Origin: Pseudo-nitzschia pungens
Lineage: Eukaryota > Bacillariophyta > Bacillariophyceae > Bacillariales > Bacillariaceae
NCBI GenBank assembly: GCA_037355855.1
Contig: CM074758.1
Span: forward strand, 5,057,001-5,121,000
Reading direction: 5' to 3'
Length of the DNA: 64,000 nt
A model generated the notes under the pieces. It saw nothing but the letters and a program-made list of their open reading frames with translations. It searched no databases and was not told the origin of the DNA. Shown piece after piece: positions 1 to 10,405 of the stretch (its first letter is position 1; each line of letters opens with the position of its first letter). A program made the translations under genes and the position numbers.

Positions 1-1304
1 TGTGGACCACACCTAGTTGAAAGAATGAGTGGAATGTATCTCCAAAGTCTTCATTGCTGTCGGCGGCAACCATGAGGAGTTGTCGACTGGTAAGTTTTGC
101 ACCGCCGGATCGGGTTGTTTTCACTTGGTTGTTCGAGGTTGCTGGCGTTGGTGTGCTAGTGGTCGTCTTTGTCGTCTTGGTAACATCAGTAACTGGTGCC
201 TGGACAGGTTGTTCTGGTGCCGGTTCTTGTACAGTTGTAGTGGTTCCTTTGGTCACGAAAGTCGTCGATTCCTTGTCGGACGTGGTCGACTTCCCTGAGG
301 TGTTCCGACTGCCGGTTGGACCCTTACCTTTATTCCGGGACCCCTTGCGTGAGCCATGAAATTGTTGTAGCATGTCGATAGCCCGTGACACCGATTTTGG
401 GTATTGGTTTGATCCTAGGCTGTATTGGTTGGCAAGCGTTTCTTTCAGTATGCTGGTTTCCTCATCACTTCCTTCGATCATGAGAGTAGCGAGAAGTGAT
501 TGTTCGACCAATCGGTCGATTTCTATTCGGTTGGATTCGGTAAGTTTGAGGTATGCGTCGTGTGTGGTTACTGCGGTCTGGTCGATAATTATTGGTTCTT
601 GTTTGAGGTGCGCAATGATAAAACCTTTCATGACTAAAGACCCACCGAGCGATTTGATGACTTCATAGGCGTCCGTGACAGTCTTTCCGAACTCTGTTGC
701 GGTGTTGGATCTCTGGCGAGTGCATAGTAGTTTGCGCAGCGCTCGGAGTAGGTTGGTCTCCATATGGACTTTAGTTTTGCTTCCTTGGTAACAGATATCT
801 CTAAGGATGGTGAGTAGCCCAACAATACATTGCTTTGTGTCAACTGCTTCCCAGTCGTCATGTCCTTCGAGCTTGTCCATCATCTCGTCATCGATTTGGC
901 CTAGGGCCACAGCGTAGATCTTCTTCATATCGCGTTGGTATACGCTGTATTCCTTGACCTTCTGTTTGAGGTCCTCATTGTACATTTGTTGTGCAATTGC
1001 CTTTTTGGCTGGGTTTTCTTCCATCGTTTCTTTCCCATCTTCTGACTTTACCTTGTCCATCCATTCACTTTCATCTAGTGGCGTGGGGGCAAACTCGGTT
1101 CGGGTGGTTATCTTCATGTGCTTGATCGATAGTCCCACCTCTGGTACGTATTTCGATCCACCTAGTGTTTGAAGGCGTCGCTTGAACTTCTTGTAGTCCT
1201 GCGCTGACGCTTCTCCCTTCATGATGACACCTTTCATTTCGTTTTGGTCATCACCGGTGAACGCTTCGGTTTCTTTCTCTGTTTTGGTTTTGGGTCTTTT
1301 ACTG
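1..1304 (-). pseudogene. Ty1/copia element A, gag (partial, split by insertion)
   Basis: An open minus-strand frame runs from 1304 to the left edge with no stop, so the rest of gag and all of pol lie outside the window. Reading from the right it gives TEKETEAFTGDDQNEMKGV, later KIYAVALGQIDDEMMDKLEG, ILRDICYQGSKTKVHMETNL and NQYSLGSNQYPKSVSRAIDM. These align by eye with the gag of copia B (KFTGLDQDELKGV, MLREYCYRDSATKVHPMVDA, DNYSLGNDVYPATLPKALEL). Gag would form the particle that packages element RNA. The first codons of this gag are found 30 kb away at 31325-31418. Joining the two pieces after removing 1305-31324 and one copy of the TG duplication keeps the frame. Pol cannot be seen, so whether the element is otherwise intact is unknown. 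Confidence 0.85.
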
Positions 1305-1570
1305 CGTCCGAAAACTGTTTCGCGACCCATCGCGACCAATCGCGACCGGATCGCGAGCCAATCGCCACTTGTCTCAGAAAAATGCGACCCCAATTTTTTA
1401 TTTCACAACCTTTTTTCCACTATTCTCAACCTTATTTCTCCTTTTTCTCGATCCCCGCATCGTTTTCAGGAAAATGTTCTGATCTAGACCCTGATATTCA
1501 GTCCCTCGTCACCCTTTCATTCCATTTTACACATTTGACACATTTGACTCAACATAACAAATAATTTTTA
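1305..1570 (+). repeat. Left terminal region of outer TIR element
   Basis: Contains the ~23-bp TIR followed by closely spaced ATCGCGACC-like motifs (1320-1375), then an AT-rich segment with CATTTGACACATTTGACTCAA near 1540. The same ~270 bp with small changes is found at 6230-6500, the left end of the inner copy. The spaced GCGACC motifs are plausible transposase-binding sites (inference). Confidence 0.8.
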
Positions 1571-1607
1571 ATCAGATTTACTTCAATCACACAAAAGTGA
1601 CAGCAAG

Positions 1608-1746
1608 CAGCAACCAATGCGTCGATAATACAGGGGGGAAAGCAAGCAGCAGCAACGCGTCGATAATACAAACGCGTCGATAATACAGAGGGGGGACAGC
1701 AAGCAGCAGCAACGCGTCGATAATACAGCAGGGGGGACAGCAACGT
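1608..1746 (-). repeat. G-run minisatellite, short array
   Basis: Three to four degenerate units of ACGCGTCGATAATACAG, a G run, then ACAGCAAGCAGCAGCA. It is a short array without the ~80-bp core found in longer arrays. It is bordered on the right by AACTGATTTTAGACG, whose reverse complement also borders the array starting at 19115. Confidence 0.85.
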
Positions 1747-1861
1747 CTGATAACTGATTTTAGACGTGGGTCAAAAATTTTCGTGCCGGGTCCTTTTGGG
1801 GTCAAATATTTGACCAAAGGATTGTCCCCCGGGTTCATTTTTTCAGTCCCGTACCATATAT

Positions 1862-2280
1862 ATTTTAGAGCCAATGCCAATTATTTTTCGAGGCAACGCC
1901 CATTATTTTTCCAGGCAACGCCCATAAATTTTAGAGGCAACGCCCATAAATTTTCGAGGCAAGCCCCATTACTTTTCAAGGCAACGCCCATTAATTTTCG
2001 AGGCAACGCCCATTAATTTTCCAGGTAATGCCCATTAATTTTCCAGGCAATGCCCATAAATTTTCGAGGCCACGCCCATAAATTTTCGAGGCAAGCCCCA
2101 TTACTTTTCGAGGCAACGCCCATTAATTTTCAAGGCAACGCCCATTAATTTATGAGGCAACGCCCATCAGTTTTAGAGGCAACGCCCATCAGTTTTAGAG
2201 GCAACGCCCATCACTTCAAGAGGCAACGCCCATCATTTTTAGACGCAACGCCCATCATTTCTAGAGGGAACGCCCATTAT
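1862..2280 (+). repeat. Tandem ~25-bp repeat (GGCAACGCCCATTAATTTTC)
   Basis: About 16 copies of a 23-27 bp unit, GGCAACGCCCAT followed by an AT-rich stretch such as TAATTTTCGA. It belongs to the left arm of the outer TIR element and has no coding potential. Confidence 0.9.
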
Positions 2281-2339
2281 CACATGATAATAATGCTACA
2301 CTATTATTGATGTTAAGAACCACTAGTATTCTGGTACTG

Positions 2340-2760
2340 TACTGGTACAAACTGGATTTCAGTTGCCGTCGTATTGCATTTCAGTTGCCGTTGCATCCTA
2401 TTTCAATTGCTGTCGGATTGTATGGCCGTCGCATCTTATTTCAGTTCCCCGTCATGTTCCCGTCGCATCCTTGCATCATATTTCAGCAGTTGCCGTCGGA
2501 TTGTATTTCAGCAGTTGCCGTCGCATCGTATTTCAGTTCCCGTCGGATTGTATTTCAGTTCCCGTCGCATCATTGTATTTCAGTTGCGTTTTGTGTATTC
2601 TTCCCTACGAGGACCAAGCAGGCAATTTCATGCATGGTTAGAAGTGAACTCCATGATCAATACCCCCGATCTTGATGCAGTTCACTCACCGTCGCATTGT
2701 ATTTCAGCAGTTGCCGTCGGATTGTAATTCAGTTGCCGTCAGATTGCACCCAAAATTATG
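2340..2760 (+). repeat. Tandem repeat CAGTTGCCGTCGCATC...
   Basis: Repeated units of CAGTTGCCGTCGCATCGTAT plus TTCAG. The reverse-complement unit (GATGCGACGGGGCAACTGA) occurs in the right arms at 11020-11160 and 30290-30420, so this is part of the long inverted arms of the TIR family. Confidence 0.85.
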
Positions 2761-3059
2761 TGAAGTTTGGCACACGCATTTATGTGCTTTTTCTGTACGT
2801 GCTTTTTCGGTTTTGGTGCATACCAAGTACAAAGCACTACTGTATTTACTACAGAAGTACTCGTGATTACTACAAGCCTGCCCTCACCCACTTCGAGCCC
2901 ACCCCGCCGCGCCATAATTTCTGACTACATTTATGTAAGGTTACTCCCAATGGAAAAAGGACAGACGGAGCGGAAAAAGGACTAATCAATACACAAACAG
3001 TAGTAACTACAGTACTAAACTATTAAATGACTTATCTACATTACTATTTTGGACATTTC

Positions 3060-4095
3060 CACCATTCCAGCACGGATTCCAGTGTGAATATTCCTCATAC
3101 TGTGCATGGGCAAGAGTATTCAAAAAGAAGTATTCAAAAATCACCAATTATTTGGGTGTCACCACTGAATAATTAATATTTGGCCCAGTACTGTGGAATT
3201 TACTAGAAAATACTGTAAAATCACATATCTGAATGAATCTGGCCAATAGTTGTGTGATTCCAGTGTGAATATTCCTCATCCTATGCATGGGCAAGAGTAT
3301 TCAAAAAGAAGTATTCAAAAATCACCAATTATTTGGGTGTCACCACTGAATAATTAATATTTGGCCCAGTACTGTGGAATTTACTAGAAAATACTGTAAA
3401 ATCACATATCTGAATGAATCTGGCCAATAGTTGTGTGATTCCAGTGTGAATATTCCTCATCCTATGCATGGGCAAGAGTATGCAAAAAGAAGTATACAAA
3501 AATCACCAATTATTTGGATGTCACCACTGAATAATTAATATTTATTCCACTACTGCGGAATTCACTAGAAAAAAGTACCAAATCAAATATCTGAATGAAT
3601 CTGGCCAATATTTGTATGATTTCAGTGTGAATATTCCTCATCCTATGCATGGGCAAGAGTATGCAAAAAGAAGTATACAAAAATCACCAATTATTTGGAT
3701 GTCACCACTGAATAATTAATATTTTTATTCCACTACTGCGGAATTCACTAGAAAAAAGTACCAAATCAAATATCTGAATGAATCTGGCCAATATTTGTAT
3801 GATTCCAGTGTGTATATTCCTCATCCTATGCATGGGCAAGAGTATGCAAAAAGAAGTATTCCAAAATCACCTATAATTTGGATGTCACCACTGAATAATT
3901 AATATTTGGTTAACTACTGCGGAATTCACTAGAAAAAAGTACCAAATCAAATATCTGAATGAATCTGGCAAATATTTCTGTGATTCCAGTGTGAATATTC
4001 CTCATCCTATGCATGGGCAAGAGTATTCAAAAAGAAGTATTCAAAAATCACCTATATTTTGGATGTCACCACTGAATAACTGAATAGCTCACTTA
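3060..4095 (+). repeat. ~181-bp satellite, left arm of outer element
   Basis: Six tandem copies with a period of 180-183 bp, recognisable by ATTCCTCATCCTATGCATGG near 3091, 3271, 3452, 3632, 3815 and 3997. Two monomer types differ in the segment after AATAATTAATATTT: type A has TGGAATTTACTAGAAAATAC, type B has CGGAATTCACTAGAAAAAAG. The reverse-complement satellite fills the right arms (9181-10405 and 28440-29680). Confidence 0.92.
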
Positions 4096-4300
4096 TTGTG
4101 ACATGTGCTTCGCAGCAAAAATATTGCTATCGCATCATGATGTAGCAAAAGACATTCCCATGGTGGGACTCGAACTGGTAACACCAATCGGGGACAATCC
4201 AGTAGTGCCACTATTACTGTTTACTACTGCTATAGAGGTGTTCTCTCTATGTTATAATGCTACCATCATCTCGGGGAAGGCTCATCCTGTATAATATGTA
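4096..4300 (-). repeat. Arm segment with tRNA-like B-box
   Basis: Between the satellite and the GT-rich segment. On the minus strand it contains GTTCGAGTCCCACCATGG, a good match to a tRNA T-arm/B-box (GGTTCRANTCC). An inverted, diverged copy lies at 9000-9150 (GGTTCGAGTGCCATGG). No complete cloverleaf could be drawn by eye, so this may be a tRNA-derived SINE fragment or coincidence. Confidence 0.35.
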
Positions 4301-5385
4301 CCAACACTAAGTTACCGTACGCGCCAAAAGATTTGTACCAGTACCGTACGTACCAGTACTGTAAAGTACGTACATTGCTGTCATTTTTTCCACTCAGCCT
4401 GTACACACAGTACCGTAAAGCACGTAATAAAGCACTAAAGGACTACGTCACAGTGGCAGATCGATTTTCCGCCCCACATCTCCCTCGTACAGGATGTGTC
4501 ATAATTTTCATTTTCTTTTCATTTCATGCATCGGAATATTCTGGCCGGACCAGTTTAACGTAGCCTTCAGGCACCGGGACCATCTCTTTTGAAGAAGACA
4601 CACATGCTGTGGGGAGCTTGAGAACGGCCGCTCTTGCTTTCTGCTCTGTTGTCTGATTCATATCACGGAGGTCGGGTGTGTTGAAGTCCTGGAACTACCT
4701 GGCTTACCCAGATATACGACGTACTGATATTGAAAACAACGAAGACGAAAATCACAACCGATCGGTGCGGAGACGGACGACGACGACGACGAAGGTACGA
4801 TCGCTCCAGAGAGGGCCGACGGGGGTACAATCGCTCCAGAGAGGGACGATGGGGTTACGATCGCTTCGGACGGGGACGACGCGGGTACTAACAGTTTGTC
4901 GTTGTTTTTTTTTATTTCGTCTTTCCAGAGAAAAACGACAGATTGGTGTGGAGAGGGACGACGACGACGAAGGTGCGATCGCTCCAGAGAGTGACGACGG
5001 GGGTACGATCGCTCTCTCCGGACGACGAGGGTACTAACAGTTTGTCGTTGTTGTTTTTTGAATTTCGTCTTTCCAGAGAAAAACGACAGGAACGACGAGG
5101 GTACGATCGCTACGATCGCTTCGGACGGGGACGACAAGGGTACTAACGGTTTGTCGTTGTTTTTTAAAATTTCGTCTTTCCAGAGAAAAACGACACCCCT
5201 ACGATTTTCGGTTGTTGCGAAAAGGAGCGACGGATCGAAATAATCCCTACCAGTGAGACAAACGAGATGAATGACGGAGACGGAGGGGAACGACCGATAC
5301 GATTGCTGAAAAGGGGAACGACCGATACGATCGCTGACAAGGAAAGACGACCACGGCAAGAGTTCTTTAAAAATATTCTCGTGTA
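4300..5385. repeat. Inner part of left arm (ACGATCGCT-type repeats)
   Basis: Holds CGTACCAGTACTGTAAAGTACG-type short palindromes (4320-4440), then from 4690 repeated ACGATCGCTCCAGAGAGGG units and three copies of a longer block ending TTTCGTCTTTCCAGAGAAAA. The reverse complement of the whole order is found at 7945-9180. No gene is supported; the open frames here come from the repeat composition. Confidence 0.7.
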
Positions 5386-5832
5386 TTATCCCCCCTGTAT
5401 TATCGACGCGTTGGTTGCTGCTTGCTGTCCCCCCCCCTGTAATATCGACGCGTTGCTCCTGCTTGCTGTCTCCCCCCCTGTAATATCGACGCGTTCGTTG
5501 CTGTTTGCTGTCCCCCCTGCATTGTCTACGCGTTCGTTGCTGCTTGCTGCAACGCGTTCGTTGCTGCTTGCTGCAACGCGTTCGTTGCTGCTTGCTGCTT
5601 GCTGTCCCCCCTGTATTTGCGACGCGTTAGTTGCTGCTTGCTGTCCCCCCTGTATTGTCTACGCGTTCGTTGCTGCTTGCTGTCCCCCCTGCATTTTCTA
5701 CGCGTTCGTTGCTGCTTGCTGCGACGCGTTCGTTGCTGCTTGCTGCTTGCTGTCCCCCCTGTATTTGCGACGCGTTCGTTGCTGCTTGCTGTCCCCCCTG
5801 TATTGTCGACGCGTTCGTTGCTGCTTGGTGCT
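5386..5832 (+). repeat. G-run minisatellite (interrupted by gypsy)
   Basis: Array in the CTGCTTGCTGTCCCCCCTGT orientation. The gypsy element is inserted at 5832/17531 and the same array continues to about 18050. The duplicated target GTGCT is seen at 5828-5832 and 17531-17535. Confidence 0.92.
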
Positions 5833-6017
5833 TGCCATACCCCGGGTCTACTAGTGATTAGAATAGTAGTGATATGCAAATTGTGAGCTCTATCAATTAG
5901 TCTATTGCTATTGCTTTCGATTGGCATTTGGAATCGGCGATTCCAACGCCTCGCTAATTTATCCTCAACCTTAATCCAGTCCCGAGTAGACTCGTGACTG
6001 TATTCCGGTGCACGGCA
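5833..6017 (-). repeat. Gypsy 3' LTR
   Basis: 185 bp, TG...CA, matches 17346-17530. The element reads on the minus strand, so this is the downstream LTR. The adjacent minus-strand sequence CATGGAGGAGCA just inside it could be the polypurine tract. Confidence 0.93.
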
Positions 6018-6041
6018 TGCTCCTCCATGGTACTGTAACAA

Positions 6042-6229
6042 TTACTTCTCTGGCTCAGGGCTATCCCTGCAATAATAGGGATGGACTCTCCTGATGTTAA
6101 CCCGGTCAGTTACAAAAGGAGCAGTTTCAATAGTTACAGTTCCATTATCATGGGCCTTGAGCACCTTGTAAGGTCCTTGCCGTGGGAAGGATAGTTTTGG
6201 AATAATGCCCTTCCTTTCCAGGGTGACAT
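6042..6229 (-). pseudogene. Gypsy pol, C-terminal end after nested insertion
   Basis: Encodes the last ~62 residues of pol, including GIIPKLSFPRQGPYKVLKAH and VNIRRVHPYYCRDSPEPEK then TAA. The GPYKVL motif is the small beta domain at the end of Ty3/gypsy integrases. It continues the frame of 12071-15154 exactly when the TIR insert and one AT of the duplication are removed, giving GDY joined to VTLERKG. Confidence 0.88.
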
Positions 6230-6644
6230 CGTCCGAAAACTGGTTCGCGACCCATCGCAACCCATCGCGACCCGATCGCAACCCAATCGCGACTTTTCTC
6301 AGAAAAACGCGACCACAATTTTTTATTTCACAACCTTTTTTCCACTATTCTCAACCTTATTCCTTTTTTTTCTCCATCCCCGCATCGGTTTCTGGAAAAT
6401 GTTCTTATCTAGTCCCTGATATTCAGTCCCTTGTCACCTTTTCATTCCATTCTACACATTTGACACATTTGACTCAATATAACAAATAATTTTTAATCAG
6501 ATCATCTTCAATCACACAACAGTTACATCGCACCGTTGTAAAACTTTTTTTTTCAGTGGTGTCACCTAACATACCGGTACCCCAGCTAAGAATCCTCCCT
6601 TCGCATCACAACAAACAATTATTTCAATTTATTTTATTTTCACC

Positions 6645-6941
6645 ATGCCGAAAGCTTCCTCCGACCCAAGGCACTTTGCCAATGAGCCCAGAATACCCAA
6701 GACATTTTATTGTCGCAACTGCATTGCCTCTGCAAGAAAAAGAAAATCACAGCAATCCTTCAAGGGATACAAACAAGAATCGAGCCACTTTCACACCTAC
6801 CGTTATGTCTGTAGAGGACTTTCATTTCACTTGAAGTCCAACATTGATTGCCGAACTTATTATCATGTGAACAAACTTATGGATTTTATTTCTTCCGTGA
6901 AAGAAGAAGTCACCCTCCCTTCGGTTCGACACCCCCACCAT
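6645..6941 (+). pseudogene. Cys/His-rich ORF fragment of the TIR element
   Basis: About 99 codons from ATG at 6645 before the frame runs into minisatellite. Residues ~25-75 contain FYCRNCIASARKRK and then YVCRGLSFHLKSNIDCRTYY, a CxxC...C...H...C spacing that suggests a zinc-binding fold, with a basic patch. The family is not recognised. Its position just inside the left end makes it a candidate for the N terminus of the element's own transposase or a DNA-binding accessory, truncated by array insertion (inference). Confidence 0.45.
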
Positions 6942-7944
6942 CACAGCAAGCAGCAGCAATGTGTCGACAATACAGGGAGAGCAGGGGACAGCAAGCAGCA
7001 ACCACACGTCGATAATACAGGGGGGACAGCAAGCAGCAGCAAGCAGCGACGTGTCAACGTGTCGATAATACAGGGGGGACAGCAAGCAGATAGAGGTGCT
7101 GAGTGAATGAGCCAATCAAAAAATTCGATTTTCCAGTACAAATTGTACAGGTATTTATGTAGAAAAAAAATTTGACACAGAACAGCAACAACATTGATAA
7201 CAGGGGGGACAGCAAGCAGCAACCAACGCGTTGATAACAGGGGGGACAGCAGATAATACAGGGGGGGACAGCAAACAGCAGCAACGCGTCGATAATACAG
7301 GGGGGGACAGGAAGCAGCAGCAACGCGTCTCGATAATACAAACGCGTCGATAATACAGGGGGGGGACAGCAAGCAGCAAGCAGCAGCAACGCGTCTCGAT
7401 AATACAGGGGGGGGACAGCAAGCAGCAGCAACGCGTCTCGATAATACAAACGCGTCGATAATACAGGGGGGGACAGCAAGCAGCAAACAGCAGCAACGCG
7501 TCGATAATACAGGGGGGGGACAGCAAACAGCAGCAACGCGTCGATAATACAGGGGGGACAGCAAGCAACGAACGCGTCGATAATACAGGGGGGACAGCAA
7601 ACAGCAACGCGTCGATAATACAGGGGGGACAGCAAACAGCAAACAGCAGCAGCAACGCGTCGATAATACAGGGGGGACAGCAAGCAGCAACGAACGCGTC
7701 GACAATACAGGGGGGACAGCAAGCAGCAACGCGTCGATAATACAGGGGGGGACAGCAAGCAGCAACGCGTCGATAATACAGGGGGGACAGCAAGCAGCAG
7801 CAACGCGTCGATAATACAGGGGGGACAGCAAGCAGCAGCAACGCGTCGATAATACAGGGGGGGAGAGCAAGCAGCAACGAACGCGTCGACAATACAGGGG
7901 GGACAGCAAGCAGCAACGCATCGATAATACAGGGGGGATAATAC
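6942..7944 (-). repeat. G-run minisatellite with ~80-bp core (inner element)
   Basis: Roughly 23 units of ACGCGTCGATAATACAG, G4-G8, ACAGCAAGCAGCAGCA with variable CAG repeats. A conserved non-repeat core sits at about 7089-7175 (AATGAGCCAATCAAAAAATT ... ACAAATTGTACAGG). Stop-free frames through the array produce long spurious open frames rich in CCPPCIIDA/LSTR. Confidence 0.93.
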
Positions 7945-9180
7945 ACGAGAATATTTTTAAAGAACTATCGCCGTCTTTCGATCGTATCGTCGTTCCCCTC
8001 TTCAACAATCGTATCGGTCGGTCGTCGTTCCCCTCGTCGTCGTCGTCCTTGAAATCGTCATTGCTCTTCGTTTCGATCGTCGTCGTCATCGTCCTTGAAA
8101 TCGTCGTTGCTCTTCGTTTTGATTGTGTTTTTCGTCCTTGAAGTCGTCGTTGCTCTTCGCTTCGATCGTCGTCCCTCTTTCTTCTGATCGTCTCCGTCGT
8201 TGCTCTTTGCTACGATCTGTGTGTTGGGGTTGTACAAAATAAACAGCGGGCGGTTAGTCGTCATCGTCGTCCCGGTCATCGTCGTCGTCCCAGTCGTCGT
8301 CGTCGTCCCGGTCATCGTCGTCAGCTCGCTCGTCATCGTCGTCGTCATCGTCGTCCCCCTAAGCTACGATCGTACCTTCGTCGTACCTTTTAGTGTCTTC
8401 GGTCTTCGTTGTTCCGATCGTCTTTGTCGTCCTCTGCAGGTTCGTTCGCGCGTCGTACTCGTAGATATCTGGGTAAGCCAGGTGATTCGAGGACTGCAGC
8501 CCACCCTACCTTGATAGCAAAAGAAAACGGTAACAAGGATTTCAAGAGTGATCAGTTCTATACTTTCTTTGCCGTTTGTCTCTCCAAGATGGTACCAGGC
8601 GCCTCGCGGCTCACTTTGAACTGGACCGGCCAGAAAATTCCAACGCCGAAACGAAAATGAAAATTATGACACATCCTTCACGAGGGAGATGTGGGGCGGA
8701 AAATTCACCCCGATGATGATGATGCACGTAATGTACGTAGGTAACAGTACTGTTTGTACAGGCTGACTGGAAAAAATGACAGCAATGTACGTAGATTACA
8801 GTACTGTTTGTACAGGCTGACTGGAAAAAATGACAGCAATGTACGTAGATTACAGTACTAAGTCTACAGTCTTAGTAAAAGAAAAAATGACATTTCTGCA
8901 TACATACCTAGTAGTACGTATGTATGTATGCAGGGGATGTGTAGGTTTCCAGTACTGTGTATACTGTACGTAGGGTACTGGTAGAAATCTTTTGGTAGTA
9001 GCATTATAAGATAGAGAGAACACCTTTAAAGCAGTTGTAGACAGTAATAGTGGTATCACTGGATGTAACTGATGTGGTGTTGTTGGTTCGAGTGCCATGG
9101 TGGAAATATATTTTGCTACATCACGACGCGATAACAATATTTTTGCTGCGAAGCACATGTCAGAGTAAGTGAGCTATTCA
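7945..9180. repeat. Inner element, inverted arm segment
   Basis: Reverse-complement counterpart of 4100-5385: CGTCGTCGTCC/CGATCGTCGT repeats (7980-8440), GGGTAAGCCAGGTGATTCGA near 8472, three copies of CAATGTACGTAGATTACAGT-type sequence (8700-8860) and the B-box-like GGTTCGAGTGCCATGG near 9085. No gene is supported. Confidence 0.7.
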
Positions 9181-10405
9181 GTTATTCAATGGTGACATCC
9201 ATACTATTGGTGATTTTTGAATACTTCTTTTTGAATACTCTTGCCCATGGATAGGATGAGAAATATTCACACTGGAGTCACACAAATATTGGACAGATTC
9301 ATTCAGATATTTGATTTTACAGTATTTTCTACTAAATTTTCCAGTAGTGGACCAAATATTAATTATTCAGTGGTGACACCCAAACTATTGGTGATTTTTG
9401 AATACTTCTTTTTGAATACTCTTGCTTATGCATAGGATGAGGAATATTCACACCGGAATCACACAAATATTGGACAGATTCATTCAGATATTTGATTTGG
9501 TACTTTTTTCTAGTGAATTCCGCAGTAGTGGAACAAATATTAATTATTCAGTGGTGACACCCATACCATTGGTGATTTTTGAATACTTCTTTTTGCATAC
9601 TCTTGCCCATGCACAGGATGAGGAATATTCACACTGGAATCACACAAATATTGGACAGATTCATTCAGATATTTGATTTTACAGTATTTTCTACTAAATT
9701 TTCCAGTAGTGGACCAAATATTAATTATTCAGTGGTGACACCCAAACTATTGGTGATTTTTGAATACTTCTTTTTGCATACTCTTGCTTATGCATAGGAT
9801 GAGGAATATTCACACCGGAATCACACAAATGTTGGACGGATTCATTCAGATATTTGATTTGGTACTTTTTTCTAGTGAATTCTGCAGTAGTGGAACAAAT
9901 ATTAATTATTCAGTGGTGACACCCATACCATTGGTGATTTTTGAATACTTCTTTTTGCATACTCTTGCCCATGCACAGTATGAGGAATATTCACACTGGA
10001 ATCACACAAATATTGGCCAGATTCATTCAGATATGTGATTTTACAGTATTTTCTAGTAAATTCTCCAGTAGTTAACCAAATATTAATTATTCTGTGGTGA
10101 CATCCAAATTATAGGTGATTTTTGAATACTTCTTTTTGCATACTCTTGCCCATGGATAGGATGAGAAATATTCACACTGGAATCATACAAACATTGGCCA
10201 GATTTGCTCAGATATTTGATTTGGTACTTTTTCTATTGAATTCCGCAGTAGTGGACCAAATATTAATTATTCAGTGGTGACATCCAAATTATAGGTGATT
10301 TTTGAATACTTCTTTTTGCATACTCTTGCCCATGCATAGGATGAGAAATATTCACACTGGAATCATACAAACATTGGCCAGATTTGTTCAGATATTTGAT
10401 TTGAT
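9181..10405 (-). repeat. ~181-bp satellite, inner element right arm (A/B dimers)
   Basis: Nearly seven inverted copies. Monomer types alternate strictly: TTTTACAGTATTTTCTACTA type near 9305, 9677 and 10030, and GATTTGGTACTTTTTTCTAG type near 9495, 9855 and 10215, giving a ~362-bp higher-order unit. Confidence 0.92.

Noticed and set aside
6942..7944. CRISPR-like array (regular repeats)
   Set aside because: Units abut with no unique spacers, length varies by CAG and G-run slippage, there are no cas genes, and the setting is eukaryotic.
6942..7944. G-quadruplex array from the G runs
   Set aside because: There is only one G run per ~38 bp, so loops would be ~30 bases; classical intramolecular quadruplexes are unlikely, though not excluded.
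6941..8089. A 382-codon minus-strand open frame rich in CCPPCIIDA and LSTR
   Set aside because: It runs through the minisatellite and adjacent GA/TC repeats. All frames of the array are nearly stop-free, and the same text appears at 5267-5854, 17538-18182, 19103-19912, 32363-32792 and 59290-59707.
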